A DNA stretch of 64,000 bases from CAWGCE01 sp964480915 (GTDB lineage: Bacteria; Planctomycetota; Planctomycetia; Pirellulales; Pirellulaceae): contig CAYZRS010000022.1 in NCBI GenBank assembly GCA_964480915.1, forward strand, positions 1-64,000, given 5' to 3'. Within the stretch, counting starts at the first letter, position 1, and each line of letters starts with the position of its first letter. Shown piece after piece: positions 1 through 7,881 of this stretch. The notes below the pieces were generated by a model. The model did not search any database and had not been told where the DNA came from. It saw only the letters and a program-made list of their open reading frames with translations. The position numbers and the translations under genes are program-made.

Positions 1-236
1 ACGAAGTCGAGCAATCAAACGAAGTCGAGCAATCAAACGACGTGGGGCGCTCCAACGAAGCGCGGCAGCCCAACAAAGGGCAGCACTCCATTCGCCTTGA
101 CCTCATCGTGTGGGACCCCACTTTTCAAACCGGGGCGATCACTGCCGAGTCTGCCTCGCCGACCAGAATCGTGATCCGAGCTTTTGCCGGCGGCCGGCAT
201 GCGTTTCCCCTCCGACAGAATCCGAGTTCCTCATGA
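1..236 (+). CDS. C-terminal end of a protein cut by the window edge, probably part of a pseudopilin operon
   Basis: The frame starting at base 3 is open from the window edge and encodes 77 residues before a TGA at 234-236. The visible part begins with a tandem hexapeptide (EVEQSN twice, then a degenerate copy), encoded by an exact 18-bp direct repeat, followed by a short domain ending PLRQNPSSS. The stop overlaps the next start in an ATGA junction at 233-236, which implies translational coupling to the minor-pseudopilin-like gene. The position suggests another pseudopilin or secretion-system component, but no domain can be recognised from this fragment. The repeat-rich stretch looks like a hydrophilic linker. 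Confidence 0.6.
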   Translation, partial: EVEQSNEVEQSNDVGRSNEARQPNKGQHSIRLDLIVWDPTFQTGAITAESASPTRIVIRAFAGGRHAFPLRQNPSSS

Positions 237-631
237 AGCGGCGCCGCAAATCTGATCTGATCCAACCCCGCAGCGGCATCGTGCTAGGTGCAGTCCTCAT
301 TGGATTGATGATAGTTTCGACGATGTTGCTCGCGATGACCAAACAAGCCTTTCTTTCTCGCGAACGCCTGCGACAACACATCCGACGGCACCAAGCGACG
401 CAACTGAGCGAAGCAGGCCTGTCGAGAGCCTTGCACGCGATCGAGAACGACGAACACTACCGGGGTGAAGTGTGGCGAGTCACCGACCTGCCATCCGAAA
501 CGACCGGCGAAGTGGCGATCGAAATCAATGCGACCAATCATCAACTGACGATCCTTACCCGTTATCCAACGAATCGCCCTGGCACCATTCGCCAGACGCG
601 CGTCGTGTCGATTCCCAGGAGCCAACCATGA
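233..631 (+). CDS. Minor pseudopilin-like membrane protein (PilX/GspK-like N-terminus)
   Basis: A 132-residue protein with a basic start (MKRRRKSD), a single hydrophobic helix at about residues 17-38 and a hydrophilic periplasmic part in which a Q-L-S-E-A-G segment follows the helix. This layout is typical of PilX/GspK-type minor pseudopilins of type IV pili or type II secretion. The start at 233 is chosen because it overlaps the upstream stop in ATGA; longer in-frame versions would need the upstream gene's coding space. Its own stop again overlaps the next gene in ATGA (628-631), so three genes look translationally coupled. It is short for GspK (about 300 residues), so a reduced PilX-like protein is likelier. 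The membrane topology is solid; the exact subfamily is inferred. Confidence 0.7.
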   Translation: MKRRRKSDLIQPRSGIVLGAVLIGLMIVSTMLLAMTKQAFLSRERLRQHIRRHQATQLSEAGLSRALHAIENDEHYRGEVWRVTDLPSETTGEVAIEINATNHQLTILTRYPTNRPGTIRQTRVVSIPRSQP

Positions 632-1566
632 CGACTTCATACAAGCCAGACAGCAAGGGATTTACACTCGTCGAATTGCTAGTGGTCATTGCCGTTATCA
701 GCATTCTCGTCTCGTTGCTGTTACCAGCTGTAAACGCGTCTCGAGAAGCGGCTCGACGCATGAGCTGCATCAACAACCTGGTCCAGCTCGGGCTGGCGGC
801 TCACAACTACGAACTCGCTTTTGAGAAACTGCCGCCGGGCGTCACCAACCCGACTGGCCCGATCAAGGAACCGCCCATCAGTCCCTTCGTTACCAGTGAT
901 GAGTACCAGCACTTATCGCCAGCAGAGCGAGCCGCCAGGGATGCGAAGATTCGCTCCAAACACATCAGCTGGACGGTGCAGATACTTCCCTACCTCGAGG
1001 AGCGCGCTGCCTTTGGCATGATCGACCAAGAGGCTGGTGCCTACTCTTTGATCAATGTCGCGCTTCACGACTACACGATTGATGTCTTTCATTGCCCATC
1101 ATCTCCAGCCTCTTCTGCAACCCCTTATTCTGACTATGCCGGCTGCCACCACGATCAAGAAGCGCCCATCGACGCGGACAACAATGGACTGCTTTTCCTC
1201 AACAGCGAGGTGCGCTATTCCGACATCTTCGACGGCAGTTCGAAAACGATCCTTTTCGGCGAGAAGTTCACACTCCCCGATTCCATGCACTGGATGTCAG
1301 GCACCAGGGCCACGCTGCGGAACACCGGCTCGTTTGGCGACGCCAACGGCTTGCGAGGCAGCACGCAGGGGTTCTCACCGAACGACGCACCGATCGACTT
1401 TGAATCCCCGACGGCGGTCGGCGGTTTTGGCAGCTACCATGCGGGCGCCAGCGTTTTTGCCTTTGCCGATGGCTCGGTTCGAACGATCTCGTTGTCCATC
1501 AACTCAGCGATTCTGCAACTGATGGGCAATCGCGCTGATGGCAAGCTGATTAAGGAACGTTGGTAA
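628..1566 (+). CDS. DUF1559 family prepilin-like protein
   Basis: A 312-residue protein with a type IV prepilin leader: a short basic head ending SKG, then FTLVE and a long hydrophobic helix, so a prepilin peptidase should cut after the glycine. After the helix comes the typical DUF1559 opening (SREAARRMSC, N-x-L-x-x-L-G-L-A-x-x-N-Y), a P-Y-L-E-E-R segment, and a C-terminal ADGSVR motif followed by the family's usual tail. DUF1559 proteins are greatly expanded in planctomycetes and are assumed to be pseudopilins or surface proteins; no biochemical role is established. The ATG at 628 overlaps the upstream stop. The last 17 bases overlap the 3' end of the convergent hydrolase gene. Confidence 0.9.
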   Translation: MTTSYKPDSKGFTLVELLVVIAVISILVSLLLPAVNASREAARRMSCINNLVQLGLAAHNYELAFEKLPPGVTNPTGPIKEPPISPFVTSDEYQHLSPAERAARDAKIRSKHISWTVQILPYLEERAAFGMIDQEAGAYSLINVALHDYTIDVFHCPSSPASSATPYSDYAGCHHDQEAPIDADNNGLLFLNSEVRYSDIFDGSSKTILFGEKFTLPDSMHWMSGTRATLRNTGSFGDANGLRGSTQGFSPNDAPIDFESPTAVGGFGSYHAGASVFAFADGSVRTISLSINSAILQLMGNRADGKLIKERW

Positions 1567-2170
1567 ACCGAGCCGACTCGAGGAACTGCAGCACCATGTC
1601 CTGCGTCACATCGCGAAAGGGAATCACGCGATGCGGACCCTTCACCGTGGCGTGAGCCACCACGCTGGGCATTTTGGTCGATTCGATCCGCACGACATGA
1701 TCGGGGGCGGCTGCAATCACGCCCACCTCTAAGCCAGGCGGGAAAGGAAGTTGATTCACGAAACTATCTTCTGCGTCCGAAAGCTGACGCAGCGACGGCC
1801 AGGTCGGGCCAGTAATCCGGCTGAGGATCCGGGCCACATGCGAGCCGCGATTCGGCGGCGCCAGCATCACGAATCGCCCCAGTTTGTCTGACTCGAACGA
1901 GACCAAAGCCGCGCGAACAATGATCCCGCCCATACTGTGCGTAACGAAGTGAATCCGATCGACCGAATCATCACTCTCCAATTCACGAAGTAAAGGCTGC
2001 AGCCGTTCCGCATGCTTAGGAATTGAATCGAAGAAGCTGAAATAGCCCCAGTTTTCCGTCCGGTAACCGCGATCCTCCAGCCGCGTTGCCAGCGGCGACA
2101 TCCCCAGACGATGCGACACAAGTCCGTGCAACAGAACGACGGCCTCTCGCTGCTTTTCGATTTTGCTCAT
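1550..2170 (-). CDS. Alpha/beta hydrolase (lipase/esterase-like)
   Basis: A 206-residue alpha/beta hydrolase. It has the oxyanion-hole HG at residues 15-16 (VVLLHGL), the nucleophile elbow T-H-S-M-G-G with Ser79, and a C-terminal D-H-V-V and G-P-H region that can supply the acid and histidine. It resembles small PGAP1/DUF676-type lipases of bacteria. There is no signal peptide, so it is probably cytoplasmic. ATG at 2170 is preferred because it overlaps the stop of the upstream cytochrome gene in ATGA, implying coupling; an in-frame extension to 2221 would run deep into that gene. The substrate is unknown. The 3' end overlaps the convergent DUF1559 gene by 17 bp. Confidence 0.85.
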   Translation of the reverse strand: MSKIEKQREAVVLLHGLVSHRLGMSPLATRLEDRGYRTENWGYFSFFDSIPKHAERLQPLLRELESDDSVDRIHFVTHSMGGIIVRAALVSFESDKLGRFVMLAPPNRGSHVARILSRITGPTWPSLRQLSDAEDSFVNQLPFPPGLEVGVIAAAPDHVVRIESTKMPSVVAHATVKGPHRVIPFRDVTQDMVLQFLESARFTNVP

Positions 2171-3318
2171 GGTACCGTCAAACTGGGTGTGCCCACGATC
2201 TGCGCGTCGGTCGGCAACCACTCATCGACGCCGACCAGGCTGCGGCCATCCAGTGTAACCGAGAGGTCCCAGGCGAGCTGCCCCAGCTCGTCAGCGGTCG
2301 CCTTCAACTGAGGCCCATTCCCAAGGCTCAGTTTCGCCTCCTCCGCTAATCGCGCTGCCGTTGCCAGTTGTGGAATCCGAGTCTGTTTTGCAACGGCCGC
2401 GAGTCGCGTCCGCAGCGCGAATGCCGCTTTGGCATGTTCCACCGCGAAACGATCCCGCTGTTCTGCTTTGGCAATCGCCCGCAACGTCGATTCTAAATCG
2501 GCTAACAAGCCGACGACCAACATGACCCGGCGTCGCTCGATTGCGGACGGTACATTCTCTTTCCCGTCCGAGCGAAAGAAATTGTGCCGCATGCTACCCT
2601 GCGACCACGCCACGAACTCAAATGCCGTGCTCCGCGTTGGATGCCCACCAAGATTCACCAGCCTCTCGTCATCCACGACGTGGCAGCGGACACAACTCCT
2701 GGCCAAGGCGTATGGATGCGACGGGTGTCGCATTCCTTGACCGATGACGCCGGCGATTCGCAATTGTTTGTGGGCAGGCGACTCGAGTTCCTTGGTAACT
2801 TCGATGCCTCCGTAATCATTGTGAGCGAACAACCACTCCTTCGCTGGGCCGTGACACGATTCGCACGATACACCGGCGACCGCTTTGTTCCTGCCCCCAA
2901 CCTGCTGCGGCGTATAGTGACAGCGCATGCAGGAGGAGGAACGCTTGACGCTGGAATCACCCATTCGTTTGGCCATCGCGATCGCGTCAGGACGACGATG
3001 AAACGATCGACCGCTTTGGAAATGAGGATGTTGTTCGAGGACCTGCACTTGCTCCTGGTGGCACTTGCGACACTGCTCGTGCGTCACAATCGCGCCTGGA
3101 TCGAATCCATCTTCGACGTAAGGTGGGATCGCATGAAGCCGCGTCTGCGATTCACATGCGCTGCAGACGGCCATTGCCAGCATCGCCGTCACCACGAAGA
3201 GTGGTTTGAAATAGGTTTCGGGCGAATCCAAAACAGAGCGAACCGGATAGACTCGCTTTGCGAGCAGCGGCCAGCGACCATCCAGCCAATACGCCGCTCT
3301 GGCCGATCCGTGCCACAT
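2167..3318 (-). CDS. Tetraheme cytochrome c family protein (cytochrome c554-like)
   Basis: A 383-residue secreted or membrane-anchored cytochrome. Four CxxCH heme motifs are visible: CRKCH (83-87), CMRCH (130-134), CESCH (152-156) and CVRCH (209-213). A hydrophobic segment at about 39-53 (FVVTAMLAMAVCSAC) acts as signal or anchor; the Cys-rich end hints at lipidation but is not a clean lipobox. The part after about residue 240 is helical and heme-free. Multiheme proteins of this layout are common in planctomycetes and move electrons in the periplasm; the partner is unknown. ATG 3318 has AAGG about 8 nt upstream. The stop is coupled (ATGA) to the hydrolase gene. Confidence 0.85.
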   Translation of the reverse strand: MWHGSARAAYWLDGRWPLLAKRVYPVRSVLDSPETYFKPLFVVTAMLAMAVCSACESQTRLHAIPPYVEDGFDPGAIVTHEQCRKCHQEQVQVLEQHPHFQSGRSFHRRPDAIAMAKRMGDSSVKRSSSCMRCHYTPQQVGGRNKAVAGVSCESCHGPAKEWLFAHNDYGGIEVTKELESPAHKQLRIAGVIGQGMRHPSHPYALARSCVRCHVVDDERLVNLGGHPTRSTAFEFVAWSQGSMRHNFFRSDGKENVPSAIERRRVMLVVGLLADLESTLRAIAKAEQRDRFAVEHAKAAFALRTRLAAVAKQTRIPQLATAARLAEEAKLSLGNGPQLKATADELGQLAWDLSVTLDGRSLVGVDEWLPTDAQIVGTPSLTVP

Positions 3319-3388
3319 CCGATTGCCTTCTGCGTCAAATTCTTCGACAGTCGCCGCGGCGTGAACCGGTCACCGCCGCTTGTGCGAT

Positions 3389-3865
3389 TCAGCCATCCGA
3401 AGCCGAGCTCACTGAGTTGCCTTTGGCCAATCGTCGATTGTCGGCCACCCAATCCTCTCGGTTGTAAACGAGTACCGATGTGTCGGTCTCTCGAACTTCG
3501 AGCTGTTCCAGCTGAAACCCCATCTCGGTAATCTCAGAGAACAGCATATAGGCCAGATTCTCAACACTCGTCGCGCCATCAAACTCTTTCAGTTTCAGGT
3601 GCTCACCGGTGCGCACTTGGTGCTGTTTCAACGTTTCGTAAAGTGAATCGTGGATATTGATCAGCATCCCGTGATCGTACTTATCCTTAATCCACGGTTC
3701 GACCTTCGCGTCAAAATCCCCAAACAGCGTCGAGATATCACCTTCTCGCTCGACTCGGAAATGACATTTGACGCCATACCGATGACCGTGCAGGTTCGAG
3801 CACTTATCGGCCAACTGTTCGTTGCGATGCGCTGCGTAGAATTTGTATGACTTTTCGATCAGCAT
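3389..3865 (-). CDS. queD: 6-carboxytetrahydropterin synthase (QueD/PTPS family)
   Basis: Converts 7,8-dihydroneopterin triphosphate to 6-carboxy-5,6,7,8-tetrahydropterin, the second step of queuosine and 7-deazaguanine synthesis. With the start used here the protein has 158 residues. Zinc ligands are His13 (YAAHR), His26 and His28 (NLHGH), with the catalytic Cys22 just before them. A D-H pair (KYDHGMLIN) and a late Glu (VRETDTSV) match the family. ATG 3865 was chosen because AAGGAAG sits about 7 nt upstream and the family usually starts a few residues before the first strand; ATG 3898 (11 more codons) is possible. It lies directly downstream of folE, whose product is its substrate. QueD and eukaryote-type PTPS cannot be fully separated by eye, but the context favours QueD. 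Confidence 0.88.
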   Translation of the reverse strand: MLIEKSYKFYAAHRNEQLADKCSNLHGHRYGVKCHFRVEREGDISTLFGDFDAKVEPWIKDKYDHGMLINIHDSLYETLKQHQVRTGEHLKLKEFDGATSVENLAYMLFSEITEMGFQLEQLEVRETDTSVLVYNREDWVADNRRLAKGNSVSSASDG

Positions 3866-3923
3866 CTCGTCTTCCTTCGCTTCCATCTCTTGGGACATCG
3901 TACCCAGGCCGGCCAACGATTCC

Positions 3924-4592
3924 CTAACGGCCAATGAGCGACATCACTTCCGCCCGCGTCGCCGGATCAGACTTGAACACGCCACGCAGCGCACTCGTGA
4001 CCGTCAGGCTGCCAGCTTTGCGAATCCCACGAAGCGACATGCATGAATGTTCTGCCGAAACCACAACGGCAACACCGGCCGAATTCAGTTTCGATTCCAT
4101 CAGATCGGCAATTTGCTGCGTCATCCGCTCTTGCACCTGTGGGCGCCGGGCAACTTCGTCAACGACTCGAGCAACTTTGCTCAGTCCAGTAATCTTTCCG
4201 TTGGGAATGTACGCCACATGCGCCACTCCGGTAAACGGCAAAAGGTGATGCTCGCACATACTGTTGAACATGATGTCGCGAATGAGCACCATTTCATCGT
4301 ACGATTCCGCGAACGTCGTATCTAAGTGACGCGCCGGATCCAAATGCAGGCCGACAAACATCTCGCCATACATGCGGGCAACGCGGGCGGGTGTATCGAG
4401 TAGTCCATCGCGATCGGGGTCTTCGCCAACCGCTTTCAAGATGCTTCGGACAGCCACCTCAATGGCCGCATAATCGACGTGCGGATTCAGATTCTGTTTG
4501 CGATGGTCACCAAAAGTTGATTCCAATTCGCCCTTCGCTTTCTCGTTTGCAGACGCGTTATCTAACTGATCTTCCTGCAGCCCACTTGGCAT
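3924..4592 (-). CDS. folE: GTP cyclohydrolase I (FolE)
   Basis: Opens GTP to 7,8-dihydroneopterin triphosphate, feeding folate and queuosine synthesis. The 222-residue protein has the family zinc ligands Cys113, His116 (MCEHHLLPFTG) and Cys184 (EHSCMSLRG), with the 3- and 68-residue spacing known from E. coli FolE. The S-K-V-A-R-V-V and Q-E-R-M-T-Q-Q-I blocks are also present. The N-terminal 35 or so residues are a polar extension. ATG 4592 is preceded by GAGGAGAG at ideal distance; an in-frame TTG at 4607 is less likely. queD begins 58 nt after the stop, so the two consecutive enzymes are probably co-transcribed. Confidence 0.97.
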   Translation of the reverse strand: MPSGLQEDQLDNASANEKAKGELESTFGDHRKQNLNPHVDYAAIEVAVRSILKAVGEDPDRDGLLDTPARVARMYGEMFVGLHLDPARHLDTTFAESYDEMVLIRDIMFNSMCEHHLLPFTGVAHVAYIPNGKITGLSKVARVVDEVARRPQVQERMTQQIADLMESKLNSAGVAVVVSAEHSCMSLRGIRKAGSLTVTSALRGVFKSDPATRAEVMSLIGR

Positions 4593-4804
4593 ACGTGCTC
4601 TCCTCAATCTGGCGAATTCACGCGCGGTGAAATACCTCGAACCGGCGGATCGCCTTTCGCTTCATTATTAGGACTTGGGACGCGACTTTATAGGCGTCGA
4701 TGAAAAAACGACCAGTATCGCTGGGTTCCTCGCATTGACAGTTCCGCCACATCGGTTTTCCCGCAGTCGCCGAACGCGGAATGACGACGTGCAACGACAA
4801 ATTT

Positions 4805-5779
4805 TCACGGCACCTGCCTGCCTCGAGCCGCCTCCAGCAAGCGGAACCATTCCAGTCGCGTTAAATTCACCGCATCTGCCGCACAGGCCGTCGCCAGGCG
4901 AGTCGGATTCATGGTCCCGATGATCGGCTGAATTCGGGCCGGGTGCCGCAACAGCCACGCCAGCGCAACGCACTCTGGAGCGGTACCATGCGCTTCGGCA
5001 ATCGCTCCAAGTGTGCGAGCGGTCGCCTGCACCTCTGCCGAGGCGTCACTTCCCGGTTGAAACATTTGCCCACGTGCCAACGGCGACCATGCCTGAATCG
5101 ATATGTCGTGCAATCGGCAATAGTCCAGCGTCCCAGTGCATCCGAATCGATCGGCATCTTGGGTGTTCGCCATCATCCCATCCGTGATCAAATGATGGTG
5201 GAGCAAGTTAAGTTCCAACTGATTCACAACAAGCGGTTGCCGCACGTTTCGTTTCAGCAGTTCGATCTGCTGCGCCGTGTGATTACTGACACCGAAGTAC
5301 CTTACTTTGCCTGCAGAATGCAGCTGATCCCAAGCGCTCGCAACCTCTTCAGGCTCGACGAGTGGATCGGGACGATGCAAGAGCAGCAACTCAACTCGGT
5401 CGGTCCCCAATCGAGTCAACGTCCCTTCGACCGCTGCTACGATGTGATTCGTTTCGAAATTGTAATGAGCCGGATCGTTGGGATGCCCTTGGCCGCCCAG
5501 GACGATACCGCACTTGGCCTGCAAGATCAGCGCATCGCGCAGCGAGCGGTCAGCGGCCAACGCACGCCCCACGACCTCATCCGACTTTCCTCGCACGTAG
5601 ATATCGGCCAAATCGATGAAGTTCACGCCGTGATCGACGGCCGTTCTCAACAGCGACTGTGCTCGTTCCACCAATTCGGAGGTGAGCGGCGAATCGTCCC
5701 ACTCGCCCCCCAAGTTCCACGTGCCTAGGGCCAATCGCGACACGTCGAGGTCGGTCTGCATCAGGCGATAAGTCTGCAT
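4805..5779 (-). CDS. Aldo/keto reductase
   Basis: A 324-residue NADPH-type aldo/keto reductase with a TIM-barrel sequence. The catalytic tetrad is visible as Asp56, Tyr61 (DLADIYVRG), Lys89 (QAKCG) and His135 (LLHRPDP). The cofactor-binding end has I-I-G-T-M-N-P, matching the YdhF/YghZ-like branch of the superfamily. There is no signal peptide, so it acts in the cytoplasm on an unknown carbonyl substrate. It is separated from folE by 212 bp, which I find empty, and from the membrane-protein gene upstream by 68 bp. The function class is secure; the physiological substrate is not. Confidence 0.93.
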   Translation of the reverse strand: MQTYRLMQTDLDVSRLALGTWNLGGEWDDSPLTSELVERAQSLLRTAVDHGVNFIDLADIYVRGKSDEVVGRALAADRSLRDALILQAKCGIVLGGQGHPNDPAHYNFETNHIVAAVEGTLTRLGTDRVELLLLHRPDPLVEPEEVASAWDQLHSAGKVRYFGVSNHTAQQIELLKRNVRQPLVVNQLELNLLHHHLITDGMMANTQDADRFGCTGTLDYCRLHDISIQAWSPLARGQMFQPGSDASAEVQATARTLGAIAEAHGTAPECVALAWLLRHPARIQPIIGTMNPTRLATACAADAVNLTRLEWFRLLEAARGRQVP

Positions 5780-5847
5780 TGGTCACCGATCAGAAAGTGA
5801 AACAGAGTGCCGTACCAGGCAGGCACAGGACCGTTATCATCGCCACG

Positions 5848-6294
5848 CTATTTCGTTTGCGAATAGGCTAACCAGATTACCAAGCAGCCGCGCAGCGTCC
5901 AGGCCCAAGTTCGCCACCAATTCCCGGCAACTAACCTCGACACGACCGCTTCGTCATAGCCGCTTGCCAGCAAACCATGCTGCGGCACCTGCACCAAAAA
6001 CGTCAGCAGCCAAACCGTCGCGATGAGAACGACCCCCAGCCATACCAACTCGAGAGACATCCCTTCCGGCCGCCAGCGCAGCAACAGGCAGGCCGTCGCG
6101 ATCTCCAGCAACATCACGGGCATCACGACTCGCGTCGTCAGATCTTGGTGACTTTTCTCGTACGCCGAAAATCCTGCCGCCCCGACAGCATGAAAAAGTG
6201 GGTAGTGCACGATCTGGACAAACCAGATCAGCCCCACCATGAACAGTGTGCTGCCGACGTTTGCGAGAAATGTCCACTTCGGAAAATCAATCAT
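5848..6294 (-). CDS. Four-helix integral membrane protein, uncharacterised
   Basis: A 148-residue, strongly hydrophobic protein with four predicted membrane helices (about 10-30, 55-73, 82-100 and 127-145). The first helix carries W-F-V-Q-I-V-H-Y-P-L-F, and the loop after it has a Y-E-x-x-H segment followed by T-R-V-V-M-P-V-M. I recognise this only as a pattern seen in small DUF1772-like bacterial membrane proteins, with no known activity. It lies 39 bp downstream of another small four-helix membrane protein, so the two may work together or be co-transcribed. ATG 6294 is the only sensible start. Confidence 0.7.
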   Translation of the reverse strand: MIDFPKWTFLANVGSTLFMVGLIWFVQIVHYPLFHAVGAAGFSAYEKSHQDLTTRVVMPVMLLEIATACLLLRWRPEGMSLELVWLGVVLIATVWLLTFLVQVPQHGLLASGYDEAVVSRLVAGNWWRTWAWTLRGCLVIWLAYSQTK

Positions 6295-6333
6295 GCCCTG
6301 CCATTTCGCTCATGCGTCGGCGCCCCTCGAACG

Positions 6334-6789
6334 CTAGCTTTCGAATTGTTTTTGAGCAGCCGAGTACTCTTCTGGACTGATGCTCGACCGCTGACGGTAA
6401 GCGAAAACCAGAATCAATGTAAATGGGATCCACCAGACGAGATCATTCGTCAAAATCGTTGCACCAAAACGTGGCGGCAATTTGCCCTGATAGAGGGCCG
6501 AAGCGAAACCGATCGGCCCAAAGATTTTGCCGAGCAAGCCGACCAGCGTGATCGGCCAATGTCGAGCCGGATCGTAAGCGGCGATGATGTAGCCAATTCC
6601 ATACACGCCGACAATCATCCCAATGCACTGCCAGAGCTCAAGATAGCGCGGCGGTTCCATCTGCGCCCAGTCAAACAACGCCTGCGGCCACACAATCGCA
6701 AACAGACCCCACAGCAGATTATAGACCCCGGCAAGCCACAGCACGGTGAACATCCAACGCGGCGCTGCCGCTGGCGATCGGTCATGCAT
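6334..6789 (-). CDS. Small multi-pass membrane protein, uncharacterised
   Basis: A 151-residue protein with four membrane helices: about 13-33, 52-71, 77-97 and 113-131. Short conserved-looking segments include a G-V-Y-N-L-L-W-G in helix 1, the helix 2 region C-I-G-M-I-V-G-V-Y-G-I-G-Y, and a T-N-D-L-V-W-W-I-P-F block before the last helix. The tail is soluble and charged. I do not recognise an activity; related proteins are usually labelled hypothetical. A second in-frame ATG lies one codon downstream of none of the helices, so the choice of 6789 does not change the topology. It is just upstream of the similar-sized membrane protein at 5848-6294. Confidence 0.7.
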   Translation of the reverse strand: MHDRSPAAAPRWMFTVLWLAGVYNLLWGLFAIVWPQALFDWAQMEPPRYLELWQCIGMIVGVYGIGYIIAAYDPARHWPITLVGLLGKIFGPIGFASALYQGKLPPRFGATILTNDLVWWIPFTLILVFAYRQRSSISPEEYSAAQKQFES

Positions 6790-6827
6790 GCGGAAACTCC
6801 TCGCTGCCTAGGTTTCGGTAATTGCAA

Positions 6828-6885
6828 CAAAAAAAGAGGGAACACGAGCCGGCGGATGTAAAGTCCGCCAACACCGTTTTCCCTC
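6828..6885 (-). terminator. Compound intrinsic terminator after the TerC-family gene
   Basis: On the minus strand GAGGGAA (from 6885) pairs with TTCCCTC (to 6836), enclosing an inner hairpin GGCGGA/TCCGCC (6869-6864 with 6856-6851), and is followed directly by a run of seven T. It starts about 60 nt after the TerC stop and ends before the next gene downstream on the same strand, so it should end the 12383-6946 transcript. Confidence 0.85.
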
Positions 6886-6945
6886 ATGATTCGAACCGCA
6901 GCCGGCGGGGCACATTAACGTGCGTCGGCAAACTTTTTTGCCCAC

Positions 6946-7755
6946 TCAACCGTCTCCTTTCACCGCCTGAGCATGCATCGCGACCAATTTCCGCTGGTAC
7001 CTCCCCTGCACGACGTCGACGAGGACCAGCACCGTGAGGACGAAGTAGAAGGTTGGCTTCGTCATTGCATGGACTTCATGGCCGAAGAACTCGACATGCG
7101 CCTTATGGCCACCTTCCGATACCAGCATGATCCCGACGATAAACAAGATGAACAGACCCAACACTTCATAGATGCGATTCTTCTTCAAGAATTCGACGAC
7201 GTGATCTGCCAGCCACAACATCAACAGGCCGCCAATGACAATGGCCGTTGCCATCACCAGGAAGACATCCGTGAGCGCCTTGGCCCCCAGGATCGAATCG
7301 AACGAAAACACAAGGTTCATCATGACGATCCAGAAAATCGCGGTGCCGGCGGAACGTGGAGTCGATGTCGTCCCGTGTGACAAGTCGTCCAAGCTGAGCA
7401 TGTGATAAATCTCTTTGGTCGCCGTGTAGATAATGAACGCGCCGCCCAAGAGCGTGATGAAACTGTCGACGTTGAAGTCACCTGAAATGAAAGGCCAATC
7501 AAATGACATGAAGGGCTTTTCGAAATACTTGATCGCTGTCATCAGCACGAAGAGCAAAATGATGCGTAGCGCGATCGCTACGAGGATCCCAATCTTGCGT
7601 ACCCGCGCTTGATCGGCCTCGGCCACTCGCTTGGATTCGATGGAGATGTACAGCAGATTGTCGAAACCCAACACCGCCTGCAGAAACACTAACATCACAA
7701 GCGTGTAAGCGTTCGCGGCAGTGAACAAACCTTCAAATTGAATCAACTCAGCCAT
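6946..7755 (-). CDS. TerC family integral membrane protein (probable metal exporter)
   Basis: A 269-residue protein with about seven membrane helices. It has the two TerC signature acidic helix motifs: G-F-D-N-L with Asp32 in helix 1 and S-F-D-S-I in the fourth or fifth helix. TerC family members (Alx, YceF/MeeF-type) are linked to manganese export or to metalation of secreted proteins. ATG 7755 is chosen: the residues upstream of it in the open frame look non-coding, and GAGAG lies about 6 nt before it. Transcription ends at a strong terminator 60 nt downstream. I saw no yybP-ykoY-like manganese riboswitch in the 126 nt upstream. The substrate is inferred from family knowledge only. Confidence 0.9.
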   Translation of the reverse strand: MAELIQFEGLFTAANAYTLVMLVFLQAVLGFDNLLYISIESKRVAEADQARVRKIGILVAIALRIILLFVLMTAIKYFEKPFMSFDWPFISGDFNVDSFITLLGGAFIIYTATKEIYHMLSLDDLSHGTTSTPRSAGTAIFWIVMMNLVFSFDSILGAKALTDVFLVMATAIVIGGLLMLWLADHVVEFLKKNRIYEVLGLFILFIVGIMLVSEGGHKAHVEFFGHEVHAMTKPTFYFVLTVLVLVDVVQGRYQRKLVAMHAQAVKGDG

Positions 7756-7881
7756 GAATCTCTCTAGCTCAACCGACCTTGGGACCTTAGGAAGCCGATA
7801 GCATAGAAATTCCCGGCAGCTGAGGAAACAGGGATCTCGTCCCACAGAACCCCATTTTTCAACTCGCAGTCGATAGCCGCC

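Noticed and set aside
1..36. 18-bp tandem repeat as a CRISPR or attachment site
   Set aside because: It sits in an open reading frame and encodes a hexapeptide repeat; only two perfect copies are visible.
7756..7881. yybP-ykoY-like manganese riboswitch upstream of the TerC-family gene
   Set aside because: I found no matching conserved helices in the 126 nt between the tag stop and the TerC start.
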